Shown: in pieces, positions 10,315-20,700 of the stretch
Position numbering within the stretch: the first letter of the stretch is position 1
Layout of the letters: the number at the start of each line of letters is the position of its first letter
Source: Stramenopiles sp. TOSAG23-2
Lineage: Eukaryota > Sar
NCBI GenBank assembly: GCA_900128395.1
Contig: LT649324.1
Coordinates: forward strand, 1-37,557
Direction of reading: 5' to 3'
DNA length: 37,557 bases
Notes under the pieces: generated by a model
What the model was told of the DNA's origin: nothing
Database searches by the model: none
What the model saw: only the letters and a program-made list of their open reading frames with translations
Position numbers and translations under genes: made by a program

Positions 10315-10983
10315 ATGTGTGTCCGTGTATATTTAGCAAAGTAATATCGTGTGCAACAATGATAGAGATGATAAAATACAGAAATGTTTATTAAAGAAGA
10401 ACCAAAGTGTAATTTTGTTGTTCAATCTAATACATACAACCAACAATGTGGGTATTGTAGCAACTGCATTCCATTATTTTAAAATGTATATTTAATATCT
10501 TAATCTGTTTTATTATTTATTAGATTTATATATTAGCTTTATTATTAATTTTTTGAGCTACCACCACACTACCAGGTAACACGCTACCACTACCACAGCA
10601 GGTATTTTATTTATTATTTGAAATGTGCGATTGAAAAAAAACACATCCCGCCTATCAAATATAATAATTTATACTTGAAAGGGAAATTAGAATATACCAT
10701 GCACAAACTCATTTTTAAAGTTTATAAATTCGTATTATTTTAGTACAACAAGCTACAATGGGCCAGTTACAGTCATAATAGTTAATAGTATATATATACT
10801 GTAATGTAAAAAGTAAAAGGTAAGACTATTTATATTGTTGATATTGTAGCGACGAGCTGGTATGTGTACATAGTACATAGATAGCTGGATAGGCACATAG
10901 ACATTAGACAGACTATTATTACAGCTGGAGCGGGCCGTTTGCACGTTTGCATCGTTTTGGCCGTTTCCGTGCATATACTAGTC

Positions 10984-10994
10984 GGATCCTCTCT
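10984..10994. other. Half copy of the GGATCC-centred palindrome
   Basis: GGATCCTCTCT matches the right half and core of the two perfect palindromes at 25754-25771 and 34333-34350. The left half is not conserved here. Confidence 0.4.
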
Positions 10995-11067
10995 TACTCT
11001 AGTCATATTTATTATTTTGTTCGTTGATATTGGTGCTACCAGCTATAATACAGTATTATTTCTCCCT

Positions 11068-11096
11068 GGCTAGCCAGCTAGCTGAGCTAGCTAGCC
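11068..11096. repeat. AGCT/GGCTAGC palindromic block
   Basis: The stretch is made of AGCTAGCT palindromes separated by one G and flanked by GGCTAG and TAGCC, so most of it can fold on itself. It is a GC-richer patch in AT-rich DNA upstream of the SLC44 gene. Confidence 0.5.
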
Positions 11097-11456
11097 ATCT
11101 GCGGCCAGCCAGTTTATATTAATTATACTACAGTACGAGCTGTTATTAATATTTCAGTTATAGTATTTTAACAGCATAATAATGATAATATAATAACATA
11201 ATAACAAAAACAACAATGTATTATTATTCCCTGCCCTTATGTGTGTGTATTTATTATTTAATATTTATATATTTATATTATAAATAGTCTAATAAAACTA
11301 TTCTAAAAGGATTCAACAATTATCTACAAGAAAGAAATTCCATTCTCAAACTTACATATTACATATATATATGCACACATATCAATAAAACAAATCGAAA
11401 GGGATAGAAGTTTTAATATAAAGTAAACAAAAGTAGATCAATTAACTATTGAAATA

Positions 11457-13793
11457 ATGGGTGCTATATGTTCCTGCTTTAAAGGGAAAAAGAAAGAAGA
11501 AGGCATGAAGGATATCAAACGTAATAGAAGTTGCACTGATAGTATATTTTGTATACTTTTCGGTATTGCATTGGTAGTAGCTGCAATCATTATTATAGTT
11601 GGTATGTCCAATGGTAATATTGAATCTTTATACTATGGCACTGATTCAACTGGCATGACATGTGGTTCTCAGAACAATAATTTAAAAACTAACGAAAATC
11701 ATGCGGATTTAACGGAAACAAAACGTATTGTTTATCCAAGGCTAATGGAAGACATGTTACGACAATCAACAACAGTTTCGACAGATCCAAACGATTACAA
11801 ATTTTATGGTGTGTGTGTGCCAAAATGCCCAAAAGCTGGTGAATGGATCTGTTCAACAAAAGGGAATTCCATAAAAGCAACAGAGAAAAAAACAGATGCT
11901 GACTTGGCTGCGTGCAAAACAGCTGCGGGAGGTGGTAATTTTCTAGCAGATTATGCATATCCAACTACTGGAACTCTCAGTAGTTGCCCTAGCCTTATGG
12001 CAGAATGTCATTATCAAGCATTTGACACAGAAGAGATATTTTTTCGATGCATAAATAAATATCCAAACGGGGTTACAGAAGAAGTCCGGCAATGTGCTGA
12101 TCCAGTAAGCGTAGATTGGGATGATCCAAAATGTGCTAAAGTTGTAACCAACTCTTCAAGCACCAATGGCGTAACTTTAGGGGGTAACGTGGAAGATTTA
12201 ATTGCAAAACAGGTTACTAGCGCAGCGGCGCTTGCGCTGCGAACGTTTGGAGATGTTGTGACTGCCTTCCCGATCATTTTTGTGGTTGGGGGTCTTGGTG
12301 CACTAATTGTTGGTGTCATATGGCTTGTGTTGATGAGGTACACTGCAAAGTGTATAGTTTGGACAACCGTTATACTTTCATTACTTTCTTGCCTTGGATT
12401 TACAATGATTTGTTGGGTAAAAGCAGGGTTTATCGCGGTACCAAATGCCGTGACAGATGCTGCTTCAGCTGCCTCAGCTGAAGCAACTGTATCAGCCCAA
12501 AGTCAACTAGCAGTCGCTTCGGAAACAAAAATGGTTTGGACAGCTGCGGCATATATTTCAACTGTTGTATCACTAGTGTTTCTAATTGTGATAACATTTT
12601 TATGGAGAAAAATCAAATTAGCAGCAGCAATTATATCAGAGGCATCAAGTGCAGTAGCGTCTATGCCTATGATCGTGCTTTTTCCAGTTCCAATAATGGT
12701 AATCCTATTGGGATGGTTTATTGTTTGGTTATATGCTATGGGAAATTTATGGACAATGGGTGATGTATCGGCAAATACATTAAACGAGGCTACTGGCATA
12801 TCGAATTCTACTGTGTCTGCAACACAGATTAAAGAATTTAAGGAAAATGAGTTCAAAAATTATTTAATGGCAATACATACTTTTTTAGGGCTTTGGGTCA
12901 TGAACTTTTTCCAAGGGGTTTCTACTATGACAATATGCGGTGCCTTTGCTGGGTGGTATTGGACAGTGCCAGATGAGTCACCAAGCTCAAATGCATGTTG
13001 TGGGAGAAAACATGTTTATTTGCGACGAGTCCAAAAGAAGGCAGATGGTGAAACCGTTGAAAAGTTTCCAGTATTTGCTTCATTTAAGCGTACTATTCGC
13101 TATCACCTTGGATCGGTTGCACTTGGATCATTGATTATAGCACTCGTACAATTTGCTCGTATCGTTCTCGAGTACATTAATAAAAATACTAAAAACCTTC
13201 AAAAGAAAAGTTGTATCATTAGAGCCTTAATGTGTTGTGTAAGATGTTGCATGTGGTGCTTTGAAAAATGTGTAAAATATATTACAAGAAGTGCCTACAT
13301 AATCATTGCAACTCAAGGGAAATCATTTTGCAGTGCTACATTTACAGTCTTTCATATTTTACTCAACCACACGACTACAGTCGGAGTAGCTACTGTTGTG
13401 TCAAGTTTAGTTATTTTATTAGGAAAAATTGTTATCATGGCAACTTGCTCTATTGCTGCATATTTAGCTTTGAGTTCAGATGCAGCAATAAATAATACTG
13501 TACTTCCAGTGATTTTCACTGCAGTACTAGCTTATTGTGTTGGAACGGTCTTCTTAGATGTATATGATATGGGCATAGAGACTATTATCATTTCATTTTG
13601 TATTGATACAGATGAAAATTCTGAAGGAAATTACATGTATCCGCCTTCTCTTGCAAAGGCTATGGGTACGAAAGCGCGTACTGCCGAAAACGATGCCAAA
13701 GGAGAAGAAAACAAAGACGAAACGTCATCATCATCATACAAATTACCTGATGACCAAGTAGACAAACAAGAATCTGATGGAGATTTTATTTAA
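11457..13793 (+). CDS. SLC44 choline transporter-like protein
   Basis: A 778-residue member of the CTL/SLC44 family, which moves choline (and ethanolamine in some members) for phospholipid synthesis. Family signs: an N-terminal R-x-CTD-x3-C element before the first helix (about 30-52), a YYGTDSTGMTCG segment just after it, YPR and a Cys-rich FYGVCVPKCP loop in the large ectodomain (about 55-265). Later helices lie near 267-325, 360-385, 400-425, 470-500, 545-570, 630-670 and 680-705. The conserved C-terminal block ends with FCIDTDENSEGNY. The N-terminus MGAICSC could be lipidated (Gly2, Cys residues), which is inference. The ATG at 11457 sits in aataATGg. Length is in the family range. The substrate cannot be assigned from sequence. 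Confidence 0.88.
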   Translation: MGAICSCFKGKKKEEGMKDIKRNRSCTDSIFCILFGIALVVAAIIIIVGMSNGNIESLYYGTDSTGMTCGSQNNNLKTNENHADLTETKRIVYPRLMEDMLRQSTTVSTDPNDYKFYGVCVPKCPKAGEWICSTKGNSIKATEKKTDADLAACKTAAGGGNFLADYAYPTTGTLSSCPSLMAECHYQAFDTEEIFFRCINKYPNGVTEEVRQCADPVSVDWDDPKCAKVVTNSSSTNGVTLGGNVEDLIAKQVTSAAALALRTFGDVVTAFPIIFVVGGLGALIVGVIWLVLMRYTAKCIVWTTVILSLLSCLGFTMICWVKAGFIAVPNAVTDAASAASAEATVSAQSQLAVASETKMVWTAAAYISTVVSLVFLIVITFLWRKIKLAAAIISEASSAVASMPMIVLFPVPIMVILLGWFIVWLYAMGNLWTMGDVSANTLNEATGISNSTVSATQIKEFKENEFKNYLMAIHTFLGLWVMNFFQGVSTMTICGAFAGWYWTVPDESPSSNACCGRKHVYLRRVQKKADGETVEKFPVFASFKRTIRYHLGSVALGSLIIALVQFARIVLEYINKNTKNLQKKSCIIRALMCCVRCCMWCFEKCVKYITRSAYIIIATQGKSFCSATFTVFHILLNHTTTVGVATVVSSLVILLGKIVIMATCSIAAYLALSSDAAINNTVLPVIFTAVLAYCVGTVFLDVYDMGIETIIISFCIDTDENSEGNYMYPPSLAKAMGTKARTAENDAKGEENKDETSSSSYKLPDDQVDKQESDGDFI

Positions 13794-14260
13794 GTTTATT
13801 ATTTATTACTAAAATGAAAATGTCATAATATGATATTCATCATTCCTATCATACCATATGATTACCAGGTAGCTACGAGTACTGGCACATAAATTGTGAG
13901 AGATCAGATATTGATATTGGCTCAAAACACTGTATTCACTTGAGAGTAGGAATTGTCATGGGTAGAAATAAATAATTAAAATATCACACGCGTACTTTAC
14001 TAAAATTATGATACTATTATATACACATGTACATTTATATTATCAATAAATATATAATCTTTAACTTATAAATAAGAGAATTTTTTATATATTTAATATT
14101 TTAGTATTTATTAGTGTATTATCTATGATAGGATAATACATTTTATAATAATTTTAAATAATCTCAATTATTTTATTTTAAACTGACAAAAATATATGAT
14201 ATTAAATATTTATATTACATATATAATGACATACTATGATATGTATCATTATTGTCTCAT
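13794..14260. other. Convergent 3' spacer, AT-rich
   Basis: No ORF supported. It contains TACCAGGTA at 13863-13871, a TACGAGTA word at 13874, AATAAA signals, and the 15-mer at 14066-14080 that is also in the 9043-9342 spacer. Confidence 0.5.
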
Positions 14261-16759
14261 TTAAAATAATGGCTGCCAAGGTGTTGTATTCACTTTTAAC
14301 TTTGGTGGGCAGAGATCAGAGGTGCTGAGTCGCCCTGTCGCCTCACTACGAGATGGTAAAGCTGCCATTGGCGGTTGGCGGTGATTTCTCTTTGGTATGA
14401 AATGTCTATCGGATGTTCTGAAATGAGTATTATGACCGGTACCACCTAACATTGTTAAAATATGCTCCAATTTAGACCTAACGAAGCTCATATGCCTATG
14501 AGCTTCATCGTGTATATCTAATAGTTTTCGTGATGATCTATCAAATTCATGTAAAAGATGTTCCATATCAATACGGCATTTGTCTTTTGGTTCACCATTT
14601 GAGAATGCAATCATCACATTTTGTGCTTTTATTAATATTGTATTGACTTTCGTTTCCATTACTATTTCGCTTTCAACATTGCTATGTGCATGTTCCAAAT
14701 CGTTTATTGTTGCGGTTAAAACATTAATTTTATGATCAAGTTTTTTATTTTCTTCCAATGCTAATGTTACTTCTCTTTCACTTCGATTTTTTAAGACTGT
14801 AAGTTGCTGCATTTCTTCCTTTAATCGTTTGACTTCTTCTAGTTGTTTTGTGTTTTTTAGCTGATTCTCTGACTCTTTTAATTTTTCGTTCCCGATCGCC
14901 TGTACAGATTTGACAACTTGCATTTCTTTTTTCTGCAACGAAATTTTGAGTAGTTTTTCATGTTCTTCCTTCTGCTTTTGTAAAGCTTCGTTTTTTTCTA
15001 ACGTTAATTCAACTACTTGTTGTTGCAAATCTTCTTTTTCTTTTTCGTGTTGCTGTTTCAACATTCTTATGCTTTTTTCTTTATCTTCAATACTAAATGC
15101 TTCTAGAGATGAAAGTGACTTTTCGTATTTTTCTTTATCTTTTTCTATTGACTCATGTTTTTTCTTTATGTTTGTATTTATTCCATCTAGTTGGTGCTGC
15201 AATCTTTGTTTATATATCTCCATTTGTTTAAGTTGTTCGGCATTCATAATTTCATATCGTGTTATAAAATTACTAGCAATTCTTCCGGGGAAACGTAAAA
15301 GAAAAAGTTCGAAGTCATCTAACGATGTAATCGTTTTTTGTTCGTCCAGGACTTCAAATGCAATTTGTAATTCTGATTTATTTATATTATCTGGTAATCC
15401 TATTTTCTTACATAACTCTCTATTTCTTAAAATATAAGCTCCAACTATTTTTTCATTTAATGCATCCATTTTATAATTATTTTGTGAAGCAGTGGCCACG
15501 TGTCGTATTTTTAAATTTAATATTCCTGCTTTTGTATTCTCATTTGTATGATTTACACGATGCACCATGTCTAGCCGAATACTTTCCCATTTCATGCTAT
15601 TAGTTTTTAGATATTTGTCAACAGTGAAATGCGCTTCGCATATGACATCGTCTACACTTGTCATATTGGTGTCATCATCCATAATTCGGATGATAATCTC
15701 AGATATTAATGCGCTTTTATACAAAATATGGCTTTGGGATAAATCAAATTGCAAAATATTATTATGAGAATCATCCCATTTTGGATTCCGATCCATATCC
15801 TTCGCCGGCAAAGTTGTTTGTCTTCGTGAATTTAATTCTTTTCCATTTATCCATGGTGCTTCTATTGATACATACGGATTCATTTTGGTATCTTCTGACC
15901 GCAACTCGGTGTGTTTCACGCTATGTAGTTCTGTGGCGTTAAGTATCATTATTTCTAGCATTCCTGGTACAATTTCAGTAGATTGTGGCTTTCGTTTTAA
16001 AGCTTCATGTTGCTCAAATAATTCTTGGTAAAACAAAGAAATAGGTTTTTCTTTATCTTCCTCGTATTTTAGTTCATATGCTTTTATCTTTTCATTAGCT
16101 ATATTTAGTTTGTGTTCATATTCTTCTTGCTTGTTGGAAAATTCTTTTTGCTTACCCTCATACTGTTCTAATTTTTTTTCGCCATCTTCTAATTTTTTCA
16201 GCGTCTTTTCCAACTTTTTTTGCGACTTGTTAATTTGCTTGGCTGCCATTTTTGACAATTTTTCATTTATTCGCTGTTTCTCGGCACCCAAAGTAGAGTC
16301 AAAGTCCTTTCTCAATGTAATGATGCTCTTCAAAGCCATTTGTGCTATATGCTGCTCAAACTCTTCATAAGTTATATTTTCATCGCCATTATCATCAATA
16401 GACTTAAACATTTTTTCAAAGTATTGTTCTGCCACTTCTGTGTCATCATCAGCTTCTGATAAACCGAAAAATTTTCGTACTTGTTGATTTCCTTTCATAG
16501 CGGTCATAAATTCATTTGAATCTATTTCTCCACTATTGTCTTCATCAATAGCCTGAAAAATCATCTGCAGCTGACTTCCACGTCTTCCCTTATTTGAGCG
16601 TTTTTTTTTCGCAGAAATAAGATCTATGTCTACAGATGATGTTGCGTCGACATCTTGTTCGTCTATCATCTGGGCGTTGGCAGTAGCCATCTTTAATTTT
16701 ATGATGGACTTACGTGCATTTTTCATTTTTCTCCACTTTGACAGTCCAGATGACGACAT
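14261..16759 (-). CDS. EF-hand pair / C2 domain / coiled-coil protein
   Basis: An 832-residue protein with no membrane helix. Residues 1-65 are basic. EF-hand 1 has a canonical loop D72-E83 (DEDNSGEIDSNE). EF-hand 2 (D122-E133) keeps the acidic ligands but has Glu in place of the usual loop Gly at position 6. A coiled coil follows (about 155-250). A C2-like domain (about 268-415) begins PGMLEIMILNATEL and keeps an NPYVSIEAP strand and an MDDDT acidic loop. A second long coiled coil (about 500-700) leads to a basic, Pro-rich tail. Two calcium-binding modules with coiled coils suggest a calcium-responsive membrane or cytoskeletal scaffold. I do not recognise a named orthologue. It shares its upstream spacer with the TTLL gene. 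Confidence 0.75.
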   Translation of the reverse strand: MSSSGLSKWRKMKNARKSIIKLKMATANAQMIDEQDVDATSSVDIDLISAKKKRSNKGRRGSQLQMIFQAIDEDNSGEIDSNEFMTAMKGNQQVRKFFGLSEADDDTEVAEQYFEKMFKSIDDNGDENITYEEFEQHIAQMALKSIITLRKDFDSTLGAEKQRINEKLSKMAAKQINKSQKKLEKTLKKLEDGEKKLEQYEGKQKEFSNKQEEYEHKLNIANEKIKAYELKYEEDKEKPISLFYQELFEQHEALKRKPQSTEIVPGMLEIMILNATELHSVKHTELRSEDTKMNPYVSIEAPWINGKELNSRRQTTLPAKDMDRNPKWDDSHNNILQFDLSQSHILYKSALISEIIIRIMDDDTNMTSVDDVICEAHFTVDKYLKTNSMKWESIRLDMVHRVNHTNENTKAGILNLKIRHVATASQNNYKMDALNEKIVGAYILRNRELCKKIGLPDNINKSELQIAFEVLDEQKTITSLDDFELFLLRFPGRIASNFITRYEIMNAEQLKQMEIYKQRLQHQLDGINTNIKKKHESIEKDKEKYEKSLSSLEAFSIEDKEKSIRMLKQQHEKEKEDLQQQVVELTLEKNEALQKQKEEHEKLLKISLQKKEMQVVKSVQAIGNEKLKESENQLKNTKQLEEVKRLKEEMQQLTVLKNRSEREVTLALEENKKLDHKINVLTATINDLEHAHSNVESEIVMETKVNTILIKAQNVMIAFSNGEPKDKCRIDMEHLLHEFDRSSRKLLDIHDEAHRHMSFVRSKLEHILTMLGGTGHNTHFRTSDRHFIPKRNHRQPPMAALPSRSEATGRLSTSDLCPPKLKVNTTPWQPLF

Positions 16760-17018
16760 TTGTAGTTACAGGGTTACAGTTGCTGCTATATACAATGGTT
16801 TTTACAAACTAAAATATGCTTCTTCTTGTTGCTAATGTAATTTTTTCTTCTTGGCGCTATATTATACACTAAAGTTTTGCTTGTTCGTATATCGTTTTCT
16901 TGCAACTATTGCATTTTTCCCACTGGAGTAGGTTTCTTCTTTTATTTTTTGCTATTAGTTGCATTTATATTTATGATATTTTATATATATTTTTTATTAT
17001 GTATATTATATTATTCTA

Positions 17019-17049
<31 letters not shown>

Positions 17050-17741
17050 CAGTAGCAGTATTATACCTGGTAATGCTAATCTATTATTATAAATCCCTGA
17101 TTATAATAATGGATAATTCTAATAATAATGATTCCTACCAGGTATTCAATATTATTATACAGTTACATGTGCACATCAGGGTTTTTATTTTAATTTTACT
17201 GTGATAGCTCGGTTTAACTTTTACACTTTAAAGCCCCGTGGGATTCCATAGTGTGCTGACCAATTAACTAGAACCATGTTAGTGAAAATGATGCGTTACG
17301 TACTGGGTTCTGGAACAATGCTGTGTACGTAGTAAAAATACGCATATGGTTCAAGATGATAGCTAGAGAATAAAATTTACAAGGTAGACAGCGTTATATG
17401 TATGTATCAATAGGCTTTCCAGCTTTTCTATTAGCTCTATACAGTATAACTATCTATTATAGTTTATTATACCTGTAATCTAATAGCACCAATCTGGCAA
17501 TACTTATAGGTATTATTTATACTAATATTAAAAAATATTATATATATTCGCAATAATAATATATAATAATACTTATTATTGTTGTGGGTACTTTAGTCAA
17601 CCAAACAATAGTATATGGTTTTCTAAATATGTATATAGTCTATACAATCTGTGATTATAAGTGCATTGTAAATATCTTAAAGGTAGAAGGAATCACAGAC
17701 ATTTTTCTTTCTGCTTTGTGGTCCCGTATATAAAAAAAAAT
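16760..17741. other. Divergent intergenic region (1 kb)
   Basis: Promoter region for the EF-hand/C2 gene (-) and the TTLL gene (+). It has TACCTGGTA at 17064-17072 and TACCAGGTA at 17136-17144, either side of an (ATT)n microsatellite. The 71-codon frame at 16877-17092 is low-complexity Tyr/Phe-rich and not supported. The frame upstream of 17742 is open back to a GTG at 17661 but has no ATG. Confidence 0.5.
17019..17048. repeat. (ATT)10 microsatellite
   Basis: Ten perfect ATT units in the TTLL upstream spacer. Confidence 0.9.
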
Positions 17742-20700
17742 ATGTATAGCTACCTTGTCTTTCGTGGTAATAGCAGTAATTTGGTTGAAGATGCTCTTCT
17801 ACGTCGTCCATGGTGGAAAGGAGTTGTTAACGTGCCAATACTTGATTCTGCAACCTCGGATATGAAGAAAATATTATTACATAGGAAAGATGAGAGCATA
17901 AAAGAAGCTTTTGAGAAACAATTATTCAATTTTTGCTGGAAAAGTTTTACGCAAGTAAAATATTGTATATCACCAAAAACTGGACAAGTCCATACAACTA
18001 CTTTACACTCAATAGACCCAGTACCAGAGTATGGACGAAGTGATAATAATCCACATAAGAGGCAATTAGTCAATCACTTTGCAAATATAGAACCGCTTTG
18101 TACAAAAAATGGACTACTAACTAGTCTGAAATCGTATTATCCACCCTTGAAACTGGGTTGTTTTGATGCCACCCCCACGACATTTGTATGTACCAGTAAT
18201 ACCAAGGATAAGTCGTGGCAAGCATTTGTTGAACATTTTAAAGACATAGCAAGGAAAAAAATGAAACTAATATCAATACCATGGAAACATTGTTCTGAAA
18301 ATATGTGGATATTAAAGCCTACAAATAGCAATCAAGGTAGGGGAATAGAAGTATTTAAAGAACTGACCAAAATAAAAAGCTTTATGAGAGGAAAACCGAA
18401 AGGTGAAGAGTGGATTTTCCAAAAATATTTAGAACGCCCACTGCTTTTATGGGGCAGAAAGTTTGATATACGAGTTTGGGTAACAGTAACAGAAAATTTT
18501 GAGATTTACATACATAACGAAGGATATTTACGAACATCTTCCGAATCCTATACAACAGATTTAGACAATACAAAAAATGGTGGGACAACAAAAAGTATGG
18601 TACATTTAACAAACTTTTGCATGCAAAAACATGGACCAAATGTCGGCAAATACGAAGATGGAAACACACTGTCTTTTAAGGAATTTCAACAATATTTAGA
18701 TGATTTTCATGCCGATGACCAAGTAAATTTCAGACATGAAATTTTTCCCAGGGTCAAACAATTATGTGTAGATGCCATATTATCGGCACATTTGGAACTG
18801 GAAGAAGGCAATAGAGGTAGGCACAGTGCTGAGCTATTTGGTTTTGATTTTATGGTGGATGAAGATTATCGTACTTGGCTTATTGAAGTAAACACCAACC
18901 CATTTTTAGGCACACAAAATGAATGGCATGGAAAGCTAGTCTCTGACATGATTGAAGGCTTTACGCAATTAACCATTGATCGGTTGTTTCCAAAGCCGAA
19001 GGAATACAAAAACAATTCAGATATTAATACAGATTTAATTCATAACTGGAAATTGTTGTACAACAAAGAATCAAATTTTTTAGAAGTATCACTGCTTCCT
19101 AATAGTAAACGAGAGCAGCTAGGCGTCGGGGCGTGGTATTTCCCTAGATCAGTACCCGAAATAGTACAACGTCAGAACAACGGAGAGCGATTTGAAGCGA
19201 CGGAGCAAAATATGAATTCTGAATCAAGTAGGAAATTCCTTAATTCAGGTGATCGTGCAGCTAGTGAGGCTCGAAAGCGGGTAAGAAAGCGTGCAATGAA
19301 ATTAAAAGAAAAAGAAAAGAAGCAAGACGCACTAATAGAAGACATGATAACTGCAACTAAACGTCTTCGAGCAAAACAACGACAGAAAGAAAGGCGAGAA
19401 CGGCGTATTGCATTTGTAAAACGATGTCGGGATGAACCCTCGCTTTCAAAAGATGCAAAAGAGCAAAAAAAGAATACACAATCAAAAGATTCTATGCAAA
19501 GGGTTGCTTCTCCAGAATCCCCTACAACCATATCTGCTATTGAAATTGTAACAGCAAGCGATACTTCAATATCTAAATTGTCATTAGTAAAGACAACTCA
19601 AGTAAATTTATCTGATGATAAAAAAAGCTGTAAAACTTCAGGTAGAAGCTTGAAAAGTCAAATGACCGCTACAAAACGCCCATCCACAATGCCTGCTCTA
19701 ACCAGTCATGTTACAAAAAATAAAATCAAATACAGGGACGAAAATACTACAAATAAAAAATATGGCAATAGAACAAATAACGCAATAACTTCAAAAAAAA
19801 TTAAACGGGGCCCTGCCGTTGTTACAAATAAACTAAAATTATTAGATATCAGTCCACGAGAACTTGCGAAGGAAAGCATTAAAAAAATCAATGACATATT
19901 GTTTCCAACAGCTAACCAGTTGATCAACAATAATATGGATGAAGTATTGCTGGAGGATAATAATAAACGTGGACACCCATTTATAAATGCTTTATATGAA
20001 AATGGATTGAACGAAAGTAACCAGAAACAATATGGCGATTTATTAGATGCCATCAATCATTTACAAGGTTGTCCAACTTCAAATTCTGTGTTAATCTGTA
20101 TGGCGCAACGTGGAGTGATTGAATTATTATGGCCGATTTGTGGAATAGAGAGAACAGAGCCGTTCTCTAAAGCGATGCAATCTACTTTAGGAAATTCATA
20201 TATATCATTGATTCAACAAGCTGAAGATGTATTGATAAAAATAGCAGATTTATACAGGGTGCAATTGCATATTCGTCGGCAAGCTAAAATGCCGCAATTG
20301 ATCCAAATTGTATATCGGAGCGTAACACCATTGATCATATGTGAGAGTAATGATCGGAATGAAGTACAACTTTTTGCCTTGCGAGTTGTTTTGCATAATT
20401 GCAAAAATGTAAAATCAATATGCCAAAAGTGTTTATTGGATAGTTATGTTTTCCACGCAGCTGTATACTTAAATGCATATCGGGCGCATCCAAGCGCTTG
20501 CCATATTGCAAAAGAAATATTGGAATGTGCTACTGACCAAAGTCTGAGTCAAATAAAGCAGTTCCTCAACGTTGCAGATAGTAAAACAGATGGCATTGAA
20601 AGTAATAACCATCATTGTTGCAACAATGAAATTACAAATCCGGACAGTCTTTATGCAAAAGAAACGTTACACTCTCTATTCAGTAATGAAGAAATAATGC

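Larger units (their letters stand above)
10315..11456. other. Divergent intergenic region (1.1 kb)
   Basis: This is the promoter region of the glycosyltransferase (-) and SLC44 (+) genes. No supported ORF: a 73-codon minus frame at 10753-10974 has no recognisable content. It holds TACCAGGTA at 10570-10578, a GGATCCTCTCT word at about 10984-10994 shared with two other spacers, an AGCT-rich palindromic block at 11068-11096, and AT-rich low-complexity DNA before the ATG. Confidence 0.5.

Noticed and set aside
14910-15437. 175-codon plus-strand frame opposite the EF-hand/C2 gene
   Set aside because: Ser/Phe/Cys-rich composition is the antisense of a Lys/Glu coiled coil; this is a shadow.
17661-17741. 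GTG-initiated N-terminal extension of the TTLL gene
   Set aside because: Non-ATG start in a nuclear gene; the family motif begins right after the ATG at 17742. The same reasoning applied to 22695-22751, 23795-23830 and 30812-30850.
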